The notes beneath the pieces were generated by a model that was given only the letters and a program-made list of their open reading frames with translations, ran no database searches and had not been told where the DNA came from. From contig JAIQFC010000004.1 of NCBI GenBank assembly GCA_020073465.1, positions 124,001 to 188,000 of the forward strand: DNA of 64,000 nucleotides. Direction: 5' to 3'. Of this stretch, positions 9,193 to 18,465 are shown one piece after another (position 1 is the stretch's first letter; each line of letters opens with the position of its first letter). This DNA is from Terriglobia bacterium (lineage in GTDB: Bacteria; Acidobacteriota; Terriglobia; Terriglobales; Acidobacteriaceae). Both the position numbers and the translations under genes were made by a program.

Positions 9193-10354
9193 GCCTTCCG
9201 TCACAAAGTGTTTGCGCCAGCTTAAGAATCTGGTCTACGTGTGTCTTCCAGCTGAATTGCCGGGCTCTCTCCAGTCCTGCCTCGGCCATTCTTGTTGCCG
9301 TCGGCCCTGATTCCGCGATTCGCGCCACAGATTCGGCCAACTCTGGCGGAGAGAACCGCGAAAAATAACGCGCCGCGTCCCCGCATATTTCCTGATGCAC
9401 AGCGAGGTTGGAGGCCACCACAGGCAATCCGCTTGCCATGGCTTCGACCAGCGGATGGGCGAAGGTCTCGGTGTAAGCGGGAGACACGTAGATGTTCGCC
9501 CGCCGGTACACCTGGTGGAGTTGCCGGTAGGGGACGGATCCCAGCTCGACCACCATGTCAGAAACGCCAAGTTCCTTCACCAACTTCGCTGCCGCCTGCG
9601 GATCATAGGCGCCGGGATTTTCGCCCGCACGCAGCTTGCATGTCAGAAAAAGACGCACAGTCCGGCCTGGCAGCAATCGCCGCAGCAAGGGCAGCGCGCG
9701 AATCAAGGTTTCGAAGTTCCGGTAGTAGTTGTAATGGCTGACAAAGAGAAGCCGCAGAGCACCGCCGGCACGCTCCAACTGCTCCTGCACCTCGGCAGAG
9801 AGCGGAGTCTCATCGCTGACAAAAGCTTCGCGGTCAAAACCATGGTGGATTGCATGCACTTGCTTCCCAGTCCAGAACCGCAGTTCGGCCGCGAACGCAT
9901 TACTCGGCGCGACAGTGCAATCTGCCCAGAGGATGGACCTCTTCGCCAGCACAGCCCTCAGGTGAGTATCCAGCCAGGTGCGATATTCATGGCGGGATCG
10001 CAGGTCGCGGTAGAAATCGGCCGACGTGTATACCGAATTGCGCGACAGCAAGATCTGGGGGACACCCGGCTTGCGCAACGCAAAGTTTCCCGTGGAGAGC
10101 AAAACATCTGCGCCATGGCGCCGGATCAATCCCGGCAAGCGGGACTGCTCGTGCCAGAAGCGTCGCGTCAGGGAACCGTCGAGCTCCACAAACTGAATAT
10201 TGGCGTACTCGCGAAACTCTCGCCGAAGATCAGAACTGAGGGTAACCACGACCTGCACGTCCGCCCGAGCCGCCATTTGAGGCAGGACATTGCGTATGTA
10301 CGTGAGTCCGCCGCCCGCGCTGGCCGCGAGGGAGTTGATGAATAGACGCATCAT
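9167..10354 (-). CDS. Family 4-type glycosyltransferase (GT-B)
   Basis: About 395 aa. Two adjacent ATGs (10354 and 10351) precede RLFINSLAASAGGGLTYI, the expected first beta strand and glycine loop, so the longer frame to 10408 is not used. The C-terminal half has LFVSHYNYYRNFETLIRAL and the donor-site block SPAYTETFAHPLVEAMASGLPVVAS, with the Glu residues (EAMASG) typical of retaining GT4 enzymes. A cytoplasmic, peripheral-membrane sugar transferase is expected. Donor and acceptor are unknown. Confidence 0.88.
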   Translation of the reverse strand: MMRLFINSLAASAGGGLTYIRNVLPQMAARADVQVVVTLSSDLRREFREYANIQFVELDGSLTRRFWHEQSRLPGLIRRHGADVLLSTGNFALRKPGVPQILLSRNSVYTSADFYRDLRSRHEYRTWLDTHLRAVLAKRSILWADCTVAPSNAFAAELRFWTGKQVHAIHHGFDREAFVSDETPLSAEVQEQLERAGGALRLLFVSHYNYYRNFETLIRALPLLRRLLPGRTVRLFLTCKLRAGENPGAYDPQAAAKLVKELGVSDMVVELGSVPYRQLHQVYRRANIYVSPAYTETFAHPLVEAMASGLPVVASNLAVHQEICGDAARYFSRFSPPELAESVARIAESGPTATRMAEAGLERARQFSWKTHVDQILKLAQTLCDGRQKAQPALR

Positions 10355-10450
10355 CGGGTTGGAGCGACGGCGTCGAGTGGAGCCGGGGCGCGCCTGCCAA
10401 ACCACCACGCTTGTCCGTAAACGGGCTCATCCACCAGGAAACGGTTTGGT

Positions 10451-11602
10451 CTAATCATGCACCGCACCCGTGGACTCGACCGCATGCGCCAGTCCCTCAC
10501 TCCAGGACCGTGGCGAATATTGCTGAATACGCTCCACGCTGCGGCGACCCATAGTCGCCACAAGTTCCGGCTGGCTGGCGATCAGTCGCATCGAGTCACA
10601 AAGTGATGGAACATCACCCGCTGAAACCAGCATTCCATTCCAATCCTCACGTACGAGGTCCGCAGTACATCCGGCCACCCGGCTGGCGACCACTGGCAAG
10701 CCGCAAGCCATCGCTTCATTCACCACCAGTCCCCAGGTATCCGTATGAGTTGGCAAAATCAGCGCCTCAGCTAGCGCGTAATACGCTGCCAGTTGCTCCC
10801 GATGGACAAATCCAGCGAATCTTACCACCCCCGGTCCGATAGCGAGCGCTTGAGCCTCGAGTTGTTGCCGCGCCCTCCCTTCGCCAACGAATACCACGCC
10901 GACCTTCTCTCTTATCGTCTTCTCCAGTTTTGCATAAGCCGCAAGCAGATCAAAGACACCCTTCTCTGGAACAAGCCGGCCAACAAACAGGAGATACCTC
11001 CCGGGCAGGCCTAGGTCCCTACGCTTCGTATCTGCGCTCTGCCTGGCAACGGCTGCCGCTTGAGCGAAGAACTCATTGTCCACGGCATTGGGAGCAGTAA
11101 AGATCGCCTCTCCCTTGATCCCCTGCCCCAGAAGATATTCCCGAGCAGATATCCCCGGCACAACAAAACCGTCGCATTTCCGCAGAAACTGATTCTTCAG
11201 GAACTCTACTGCAGCATGCCCGCAGCGGCGATCTTGCAGCACGCTTTCCGACCACAGAAGGAAGGGGACCTTGTGAGACCTCGCCCACGCGAGCGCCTGC
11301 CAGGAAGCCACATAACTGTAGCCTCCGCACAGGATCACATCCGGCATGGATGATCGCAAGGCGCGATTGAGACCGCGATTCAGCAAGGCGTTGTACTTTC
11401 CAATCCTCCTGCGCCACGAGGGAAGCACGCGATACGGAAAGCGGATCTCTTCCTTGTACACGCGCCATTGGCGAAGCGCGGGGTCCGTCTCGGAAAGGAA
11501 AATGACATGCGGATCTATTCCCTTTTCTTGCGCCAACGCATTGAACAGTGGGATGCGGTAAGGAGAGATGATCTCCGTCAGGATCACCAGACGCCGTTTC
11601 AT
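10451..11602 (-). CDS. Family 4 glycosyltransferase
   Basis: 383 aa. The N-terminal domain opens KRRLVILTEIISPYRIPLF. The donor domain has LLFVGRLVPEKGVFDLL and LPTHTDTWGLVVNEAMACGLPVVAS, the E-x7-E type motif of GT4. Its ATG overlaps the stop of the upstream glycosyltransferase by four bases (11599-11602), indicating coupling. It lies third in a string of GT4 genes interspersed with an amidotransferase, consistent with stepwise assembly of one repeat unit. Confidence 0.9.
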   Translation of the reverse strand: MKRRLVILTEIISPYRIPLFNALAQEKGIDPHVIFLSETDPALRQWRVYKEEIRFPYRVLPSWRRRIGKYNALLNRGLNRALRSSMPDVILCGGYSYVASWQALAWARSHKVPFLLWSESVLQDRRCGHAAVEFLKNQFLRKCDGFVVPGISAREYLLGQGIKGEAIFTAPNAVDNEFFAQAAAVARQSADTKRRDLGLPGRYLLFVGRLVPEKGVFDLLAAYAKLEKTIREKVGVVFVGEGRARQQLEAQALAIGPGVVRFAGFVHREQLAAYYALAEALILPTHTDTWGLVVNEAMACGLPVVASRVAGCTADLVREDWNGMLVSAGDVPSLCDSMRLIASQPELVATMGRRSVERIQQYSPRSWSEGLAHAVESTGAVHD

Positions 11603-12819
11603 TGCGCTGACTCCCGGTAGATCCTCACGAGAGCGTCAGCCTGATGCTCCAGGGTGAGCCGGTCCAGGATAGTGTCACGCGCAGCAACCCCCAGGCTGGC
11701 GCGGCGTCGTGGATCGCGCAACAACATTGCGATCGCCAGAGTCAGCTCTTTCTCGTTACCGGGGCCGACCAGAAAACCGTTGGAACCGTGCTGAATGATC
11801 TCGGCAATTCCCTGCTCGCGGCAGCCGATCACCGGTTTGCCGCATGACATGGCTTCCAAATACACGCAGCCGAGGCCCTCATAGCGGCTGGGTAGTGCAA
11901 ACAAGGTGCATCGCCGCATCGCCGCCGCGACCAGTTTCCGAGACTGGCGTCCCAGAAACAGCACCCGGTCCGCGATTTGAAGTTGCGCGGCAAGGACCTG
12001 CAGACGGTCATGTTCCACCCCATCGCCGATGATTTCCCAGCGGAGCGTGGGGAATTCGGAGGCGAGCGTGGCAACGGCACGAACAAGCAACTCATGTCCT
12101 TTGATGGGAATCAGATTGCCGACGCTGAGAATTGTGATCGGATCCGAATCCGCCTGACGGGAGGGCGAAAAGAGTTCCGGATCGACGCCGTTGTACACGA
12201 CCGAGGTCCGGCAACTGCGTCCCATCCGCTCGAGAACCTGTTCGCGCACCTGCTCGCTGATGCAAATCACGCGTCGCGAATTCGCGTAAACCCGCCGGGA
12301 AATCCGGTTGCACCATTCCCCGGCGCGTCCCATCACTTGCACGGTGGAAAAGGCGTCCAGGCCGTGGACAGACACGACATAGGGAATGCCCATCTCCGCG
12401 CTCAGGAGCATGGCCGCATGACCGCAGGGGAGCGGGCCATGCGCGTGGATGACTTCAATCGGCTGGCGGCCATGCAGCTCGCGAACTCTGGCCACGATCC
12501 GCGCGAAAACAAATGCACCCGCGCTTGGCAGTCCAAAACCGCCCGGCAATGAGAAATAGCGCAGCCACTCCGCTGGAATCTTGGATTTTCGATTCTGCAC
12601 ACTGCCGCGATAGAAGGGCTGAAGCGCTAGAACCGTGTTCTGGACACCCGTTCTGTTCACCCACTCTACGGGTTCAGAGACAAAACAACCGTTGGCGTCA
12701 TCCCCGAACGAGGGATAGAACGGGGTCAGAGTCAGAACATGAAGGGGCTTCCCCGGATCCGAATTGTTCCGAGTGAGAGCTCTGCCGCTGAGCGCTTCCG
12801 AATGAGGATTCGTACTCAC
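11599..12819 (-). CDS. Family 4 glycosyltransferase
   Basis: About 406 aa. The start assigned is GTG at 12819-12817, which overlaps the TGA of the upstream amidotransferase (GTGA). The longer frame to 12918 would run deep into that gene. The protein has LHVLTLTPFYPSFGDDANG at its N-terminal nucleotide-binding strand, EVIHAHGPLPCGHAAMLL, and LPSRYEGLGCVYLEAMSCGKPVIG as the GT4 donor motif. Residues before the first strand are polar and variable, which fits a true but divergent N-terminus. Confidence 0.88.
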   Translation of the reverse strand: MSTNPHSEALSGRALTRNNSDPGKPLHVLTLTPFYPSFGDDANGCFVSEPVEWVNRTGVQNTVLALQPFYRGSVQNRKSKIPAEWLRYFSLPGGFGLPSAGAFVFARIVARVRELHGRQPIEVIHAHGPLPCGHAAMLLSAEMGIPYVVSVHGLDAFSTVQVMGRAGEWCNRISRRVYANSRRVICISEQVREQVLERMGRSCRTSVVYNGVDPELFSPSRQADSDPITILSVGNLIPIKGHELLVRAVATLASEFPTLRWEIIGDGVEHDRLQVLAAQLQIADRVLFLGRQSRKLVAAAMRRCTLFALPSRYEGLGCVYLEAMSCGKPVIGCREQGIAEIIQHGSNGFLVGPGNEKELTLAIAMLLRDPRRRASLGVAARDTILDRLTLEHQADALVRIYRESAQ

Positions 12820-14687
12820 GCCAGCCGCGCCTCCCGACAGCGGCGGCTCAGCACTAGCCAGCGGAATAATTGATCGCTCCGGTCGGCTCCCGCCTGATGT
12901 TCGCGAAACAATTGCCACGCTGGGTTGGGGTCAATGACGTTGCCCAAACTCGCAGGGAACTGTTCGAGAGCCTCTTGCATGTGAGCGCGGAGGCTCGACC
13001 GCAGCCAGGTCGCAAGCGGCGGCGTAAAGCCGCGTTTTTCCCGCCAGCGAATCTGCTCCGGAACCCACTCCGGCAGTGCCCGGCGCAACAGTGCTTTTCC
13101 CAAGCCACGCTCGAAGTGGTAATTCTCGGGCAGCGTGCGGACGAAATCCATCAGATCGCGGTCGAGAAACGGAGCCCGGCACTCCAGAGCAGAACGCATG
13201 CTGGCTCGGTCCACCTTCACCAGAATCTGTTCGGGAAGATAGGACGATGTGATTGCCTCGATCTGCGACCGCGGATATGGAAGGCGGGCATGGTGAAGCG
13301 CCGCAGCTTTCAACTCTTCTAACCCTTCCGACACCGCTGGCCGTGCACCGGCGTGGAAATACTGCAGAACTCGGTCTTGCTCGTCGTCGGAATAGAGCAA
13401 ACCCCAGTCGCTGCGGGATAGAAAGTTCAGAACGCCGATTCCCCGCCATGATTTGCTCCAGTGCGGGAGTATCACACCCGCCGCGGCGTTCACCCCGGCA
13501 AGACGGCGCAGGCCGTGCAGCCCGTAGTACTGAAAGAACTGGCGATATCCGGCGAAGCACTCATCGCCGCCATCGCCTGAAAGCATTACCTTGCAATGCT
13601 CGCGCGCCGCCCGGCACACTGCAAACGTCGGAAACATGGAGGCGTCGGCAAAAGGTTCGTCGTAGTGGTCAATAAGAGCTTCGAATGAACTGAGCACCTG
13701 CTCCGACGTGAAGTGGACCTCGTGATGGTCGGAGCCGATGCGTTCGGCAACCATGCGAGCATAGGGAGACTCGTCCAATTCCTCGTCGTCAAAGGAAGCA
13801 CAGAATGTGCTGAACCGGGCTCCTGGCATGTGTTCCCGCATCGCTGCCACGATGAACGTTGAATCGATTCCTCCCGAGAGGAAAGCAGCTAACGGCACAT
13901 CGCTGCGCAGCCGGAGCCGCACGGATTCACGAACTCGCTTCCGGATTTCCTCCACCGCCTCAGGCTGGCTCGGTGGCCGCTGGCTGCCGTTGAGTGGCAG
14001 TTCGCAGTTCCAGTACCGCCAACGGCGGATCCCGAAGCTGGCGTCGGCCATCAGGGCTTCGCCGGCCATCAGCTTGCGGACGCCGAGTAAGTGAGTCCGG
14101 GGAGCCGGAACGTAGCGCACGGCAAGAAACTGGGAGACGGCAGCGACGTCAAGCCGACGGTCGAGCCCCGGCAGCGGCATTAAGGCCTTCATCTCCGACG
14201 CAAACGCCAAGCCCCGCTCTCCGACTGGCGCCCAATACAATGGCTTTTCGCCGAATCGGTCGCGCGCGGCCAGGAGCTGCTGGTTCTTCTCGTCCAGCAG
14301 CACAAACGCGTACATGCCTACGAGGTCGTCGAGGAGGGCGGGACCCTTCTCTTCATAAAGATGAACCAGAACTTCGCAGTCGCTATGAGTGCGGAATCGG
14401 TGACCCTTCTCGATCAATTGAGCGCGCAGCTCGATGTAGTTGTAGATCTCACCATTACAAATGACCCATATGGTCTCGTCTTCGTTGCGAAGCGGCTGCT
14501 TCCCTCCTTCGATATCGATGATGGACAGCCGCGTGTGCCCAAGCAGGCAGTGTCCGTGCAGCAACTCCTCGCAGCCCTGATCGTCCGGACCGCGGTGACG
14601 AAGCAGATCCTGTGCCTGCCGGGACCAGGCCCGCAGGCCGTCGTCCATAGGGGATAAGGGATCGAAGAATCCGTAGATTCCACACAT
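12816..14687 (-). CDS. asnB: Asparagine synthase-like glutamine amidotransferase (second copy)
   Basis: 623 aa from ATG at 14687 (MCGIYG, Cys2 nucleophile), one base after the upstream stop. An extended frame to 14822 is rejected because family members begin at MCG. RGPDDQG, CNGEIYNY and the PP-loop FLSGGIDST are intact, so both half-reactions should work. It is flanked on both sides by GT4 genes with one-base spacing or GTGA overlap. That supports amidation of a sugar acid during polysaccharide synthesis rather than primary asparagine supply. Confidence 0.9.
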   Translation of the reverse strand: MCGIYGFFDPLSPMDDGLRAWSRQAQDLLRHRGPDDQGCEELLHGHCLLGHTRLSIIDIEGGKQPLRNEDETIWVICNGEIYNYIELRAQLIEKGHRFRTHSDCEVLVHLYEEKGPALLDDLVGMYAFVLLDEKNQQLLAARDRFGEKPLYWAPVGERGLAFASEMKALMPLPGLDRRLDVAAVSQFLAVRYVPAPRTHLLGVRKLMAGEALMADASFGIRRWRYWNCELPLNGSQRPPSQPEAVEEIRKRVRESVRLRLRSDVPLAAFLSGGIDSTFIVAAMREHMPGARFSTFCASFDDEELDESPYARMVAERIGSDHHEVHFTSEQVLSSFEALIDHYDEPFADASMFPTFAVCRAAREHCKVMLSGDGGDECFAGYRQFFQYYGLHGLRRLAGVNAAAGVILPHWSKSWRGIGVLNFLSRSDWGLLYSDDEQDRVLQYFHAGARPAVSEGLEELKAAALHHARLPYPRSQIEAITSSYLPEQILVKVDRASMRSALECRAPFLDRDLMDFVRTLPENYHFERGLGKALLRRALPEWVPEQIRWREKRGFTPPLATWLRSSLRAHMQEALEQFPASLGNVIDPNPAWQLFREHQAGADRSDQLFRWLVLSRRCREARLA

Positions 14688-14688
14688 C

Positions 14689-15750
14689 TCAATTCCTCTT
14701 GCGCTTTGCGACGACTTCTTCGAAAGCTCGTTGCCACTGTTCGGTGGCGGTGTCCCAGTCGAACTTGCGCGCGTGCACGGTGGCCGCCTTCCCCATGGAT
14801 GCGCGGAGCTCGGGCTGAGCAATCAACAAGTCTAACTTCTGTCCGAGTTCTTCGTCCGAGCCTGCCAGAAATCCCGTTTCCCCATTCACCACGTAGTCGG
14901 GACGATACACGTTCATCGACACAGTGGGGAGGCCGCATGCAGCTGCTTGCCCCAAGACTTGGGGATGGCCCTCAGTGTCGCTGGGAAAGAAGAAAATGTC
15001 AGCCTGGCGCATCACATCGCCGAGCTGCTGCAGAGTCAAGTGCCCAACAAATTCCACATTCGTGCAGCCAAGCTGCTGGGCGAGATTTCTGCACTTTTGT
15101 AGTTCCTCGCCTACCCCGGCAATGCGGAACTGTACCTGAGGCCAGCGTGCGGCCTGCCGAACCACCCGATCAACGCGCTTGTAAGGACGGAATGAGCCCG
15201 CGTACAAAACCACCGGAGGTTGCTGAGAAGAACGCGCCCCTTGCCCATCGGCCGGGAAAAAGTAGCGGCGGTCAATGCCATTGTGGATCGTCCCAGCGTT
15301 GACGCCGAGCCTCTCACGCACAAGTCTGGACAAGTAGTGAGAGTTCGCAAAGACCGCATCTGCCTCGCAAATGTTGCGCGCGAGCGTGGGTCTCGGGGCG
15401 TCACGATAGAGTCCGCCAGTAACCACGTGAGTTACAACGGCGGTCTTCAATCCGAGCAAGCGACGAACCTGCAGAAACCCGGCGTCAAGAGGCCCTTCGC
15501 GAGGGTAAAAATAGACATCCGGAATCTCTCTTAAGCACCGCGCCAGAATGCGCAGCGTGTTGCCTCTGCGGCGCCAGCGGAGCAGGTGCGTGTTGGGCCG
15601 CGCAGCGATGCGCGGATCGGGAGCAGCCTCATACAACATGACCACCCGGAATTCCGCCGGAGAGAGGCGAGCGACGATTTCCTTCACGGAAAGGTTCTGC
15701 GCGTTGGTGTCTCCCTCATCTGCAAACGAGGGCGTAAAGACGGTGATCAT
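14689..15750 (-). CDS. Family 4-type glycosyltransferase
   Basis: 353 aa. It starts MITVFTPSFADEGDTNAQN, which resembles the N-terminal strand and acceptor loop of GT4 enzymes acting on undecaprenyl-linked sugars. VVLYAGSFRPYKRVDRVV marks the second Rossmann domain. FFPSDTEGHPQVLGQAAACGLPTVS takes the place of the usual E-x7-E motif, with Gln at the second Glu position. This substitution might alter retaining chemistry, but it is seen in some GT4 members. It is probably first in the string with the amidotransferase and two further transferases. Confidence 0.85.
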   Translation of the reverse strand: MITVFTPSFADEGDTNAQNLSVKEIVARLSPAEFRVVMLYEAAPDPRIAARPNTHLLRWRRRGNTLRILARCLREIPDVYFYPREGPLDAGFLQVRRLLGLKTAVVTHVVTGGLYRDAPRPTLARNICEADAVFANSHYLSRLVRERLGVNAGTIHNGIDRRYFFPADGQGARSSQQPPVVLYAGSFRPYKRVDRVVRQAARWPQVQFRIAGVGEELQKCRNLAQQLGCTNVEFVGHLTLQQLGDVMRQADIFFFPSDTEGHPQVLGQAAACGLPTVSMNVYRPDYVVNGETGFLAGSDEELGQKLDLLIAQPELRASMGKAATVHARKFDWDTATEQWQRAFEEVVAKRKRN

Positions 15751-15781
15751 TCTTGCTGTAAATTGAAACGCCAGGATTCGA

Positions 15782-17314
15782 TCAGGAGGCCAGTGACACA
15801 GCCTTGTCTGCTGGTTTTCCCCATTCTAGCCGAAGTTCCCGCAGCCGCGCTTGCAGCCGGGTCCGGGGATCGCGCTCGCTGATCGACCGACGCAGGTGAG
15901 CGTGCGCCCGTTCGAGCAAACGGCGTCGCACAGGCTTTTCGGCGGCAGCCGACAAAGGCACGCGCTCGTCCGGGTCAGCTTCGAGATCGTAGAGGAACTC
16001 CGCGAACGGCTCGAAATGAACTACCAGCTTGAAGCGGCGCTCACGAACCGAGAGGACGCGAGCTCCGAGACGATTCGCAGGGGAGAACGGATTGGTACAG
16101 CCCGCCACGCATTCCGAAATCGCGACCTCCTCAGGGCTATCTCCATGGAGCAATTGCCTCCATTGACTGCGCCCCTCAAAGGCAGAAGGTACAGCCACGT
16201 CAGCCGCCTCCAACAACGTTGGGGCAAGATGCAGCATGCTGAACGGAGACTTGGAGACTTCCCTTTTCCCTGCGCCCGGCACACGCACCAGGAGCGGCAC
16301 GTGAATCAATTCTTCCATCAAGCGGGAGGGTGGATGATAGCGGCCTCCGTGATCCAGAAACTCTTCCCCGTGATCCGCCGTGAAGGCAAAGATGCTTTCA
16401 TCCCACAGCCCGGACCGCCGGAGCCCGCCGACGAGCCGTTCTATCTGCGCATCCACCCAACGAACGCCGGAATCGTAGAGGGCGACTACGTCGTCGCGGT
16501 ACCGCCCGAGGCGCTTGGGCCCGAGGTCGGATCGATTCCAGGAGGAATTCAAGTACCGCGCACGAAAAGGGGTCACCGGAGCGTGTCCCATGAGTGCGAG
16601 CGCTTTTTGCGTCGGATAGTAGGGAGAATGCGGGTCCATCAGATGCAGCCACAGAAAGAATGAGGTCTCTCCGATCGAAGCCGCCCACGCCTGCGCTTGA
16701 TCCACAATGATATCGGCAGCGGGAAAGCGGCGTAGCGCATCCAGTGAGTCAGGTGGTTGTGAAGCGATACGCTGGCAGTACTGAAAGTAGAGTTCGTCAT
16801 ACACCGAGCCGAGCGGGCCTAGAGTTTGGCGAATGTCTTGCAGTTTTCGATTCAACCTGCTCGCCCAACCGCCGCCGCCATTTGCGGCTGGCATTCCATC
16901 AGAAAGCGGCGCGGGCGGTGCGTCGAGAAAATCTCGGAAAGTATCAAACCCCTGCTCGTAACCGAAGCGGGACGAAATGTAAGGATTAGCGGCGCCGAAT
17001 GCGGCGGTCGCGTATCCCGCTTGCTTGAAGGCTGACGCGAGATTCGGCTCCCCCGGGGCAAGCCCCAGTACGTCCCGCCCGAGAGCCAGGGAGTAGCGCG
17101 AGGCCAGTATTGCAGGAAAGGAATAGTAAGTGGGCGCTCCGGCCACGATCGCGGAGGGAACAATGAAACTCCCGGCAGCAAGCGAATCCAGAAAGGGCGT
17201 GGTTGGGCGGTCATAGCCCATGAAGCCGACGTGATCCGCACGAAGACAGTCGACCGTCACCAGCACAAGTGATTTTCGGGTGGCCACTATTTCTGCCGCC
17301 TTGCGAACTGCCAT
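15782..17314 (-). CDS. Sulfatase-like alkaline-phosphatase-superfamily protein
   Basis: 510 aa. Metal-binding motifs of the superfamily are visible: VTVDCLRADHVG near the N-terminus and TADHGEEFLDHGG near residue 310. The C-x-P-x-R or S-x-P-x-R formylglycine motif of true sulfatases is not seen; the equivalent region reads YYSFPAILASRYS. This may mean phosphatase, phosphotransferase or phosphodiesterase chemistry. No signal peptide is evident, so a cytoplasmic site is likely. The start overlaps the upstream deacetylase-like gene by 28 bases. Modification of a glycan phosphate or sulfate is inferred only from context. Confidence 0.75.
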   Translation of the reverse strand: MAVRKAAEIVATRKSLVLVTVDCLRADHVGFMGYDRPTTPFLDSLAAGSFIVPSAIVAGAPTYYSFPAILASRYSLALGRDVLGLAPGEPNLASAFKQAGYATAAFGAANPYISSRFGYEQGFDTFRDFLDAPPAPLSDGMPAANGGGGWASRLNRKLQDIRQTLGPLGSVYDELYFQYCQRIASQPPDSLDALRRFPAADIIVDQAQAWAASIGETSFFLWLHLMDPHSPYYPTQKALALMGHAPVTPFRARYLNSSWNRSDLGPKRLGRYRDDVVALYDSGVRWVDAQIERLVGGLRRSGLWDESIFAFTADHGEEFLDHGGRYHPPSRLMEELIHVPLLVRVPGAGKREVSKSPFSMLHLAPTLLEAADVAVPSAFEGRSQWRQLLHGDSPEEVAISECVAGCTNPFSPANRLGARVLSVRERRFKLVVHFEPFAEFLYDLEADPDERVPLSAAAEKPVRRRLLERAHAHLRRSISERDPRTRLQARLRELRLEWGKPADKAVSLAS

Positions 17315-18465
17315 TTAGCGAAGCTCTTTCGTGTCACATTCACGCGCACAGCTCCGCTGGCGCTCTCGTAGGAACCGTTGCTTACCAAGTTGTAGAGATC
17401 CTCATCGTGAAGATACAGCAGATCGGGATGCTTTGCCTCAAGCGCCGAGAGGAACTGGTCGAGAACATCGAGGGTGCGGCCGCGGAAGTCTTTGACGGAC
17501 GAGTGAAAATTGATGGAATGTACGGATACAATCGCTGGTATTCCGCAGGCAAAGCATTCTTCGGCATCGCGCACGCAGGTCTCGCCCGAGAAAGCAGGAT
17601 CGACCGCCGGCTCGAACTCCACCGTGCGGCAAAGCTGCAGTATTCCGTGCGGATCGATGTGAGGCGGGGTCAGCATGCCCGGACCATTCTGCCCCACCCG
17701 GATTCCATACTGTGCCCACGCCCGGTGAGTATCCTCATTGGCCCGATAACCGGGAGCGCAAGCCGAACGCGGAACGCTGGAAAACAACTTGGCGAATGCA
17801 CCCACTGCGTGGCCTATCAGTTCAGACTGAGTCTCAGCTGCGAGAAAGCGCTCATCTTCAGATCTTCCCGGATCCCAGTACTCGTATCCGATCCAGGGCA
17901 TGCGCCAGTGGATGTACGGAGTGCCCGCCTGCCACAGCAGGCGCAAAAGTGCACCACGCTCGCCCGCGTCCGCAAGGTGGCGTTCGACCGACGCACGGCA
18001 GAAATGTGTGGTCCCGTGCAAAGCCGGCTGAAAGCATCCCTCTGCAATGCCTTCGCGATAGGCATCCAAAAGCCTCGGCCGGTCCCAGCCTGCGGGCAGC
18101 CCTTCGCTCAATGGAACAAGGTGTATCTCGCGGAAGCCGCCAGCGGCAATTCTCTTGAAGTCGAGGTTCGCTACGACGAAGTTCATGCCCAGGCACGGAG
18201 ACCGCCCGGTCGAGTCGTGATGGCGTTGCAGTACACTGCGCAGGGCACCAACATCCTCGGCCGTTTCCAGGCCGTAGAGATCGTACGGGCGCTCGCCCAG
18301 CGCCAGGCCCGCGGATCGAAGTTGTTGGAATCCTTCCTGATCGCGCAGTCCGACACGGCCCCAATCGTCACTCTGCAAAACAACGATTGGTCGATCGAAA
18401 TGAAACCCCTTGATGGGCAGAAGGTGTCGTACGCGTTGCCAGATCTTTCGTGGGTAGTTCAGCAC
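17287..18465 (-). CDS. Polysaccharide deacetylase-like (NodB-fold) protein
   Basis: About 392 aa from GTG at 18465 (VLNYPRKIW), overlapping the upstream methyltransferase stop by 7 bases. The longer frame to 18588 is less likely. NodB-like features are VVLQSDDWG (metal Asp pair), HGTTHFCRA (metal His), APGYRAN (the catalytic Arg motif) and VSVHSINFHSS near the C-terminus. These are divergent from ordinary chitin deacetylases. The predicted reaction is removal of N- or O-acetyl groups from a polysaccharide or lipid-linked sugar. Confidence 0.7.
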   Translation of the reverse strand: MLNYPRKIWQRVRHLLPIKGFHFDRPIVVLQSDDWGRVGLRDQEGFQQLRSAGLALGERPYDLYGLETAEDVGALRSVLQRHHDSTGRSPCLGMNFVVANLDFKRIAAGGFREIHLVPLSEGLPAGWDRPRLLDAYREGIAEGCFQPALHGTTHFCRASVERHLADAGERGALLRLLWQAGTPYIHWRMPWIGYEYWDPGRSEDERFLAAETQSELIGHAVGAFAKLFSSVPRSACAPGYRANEDTHRAWAQYGIRVGQNGPGMLTPPHIDPHGILQLCRTVEFEPAVDPAFSGETCVRDAEECFACGIPAIVSVHSINFHSSVKDFRGRTLDVLDQFLSALEAKHPDLLYLHDEDLYNLVSNGSYESASGAVRVNVTRKSFAKWQFARRQK

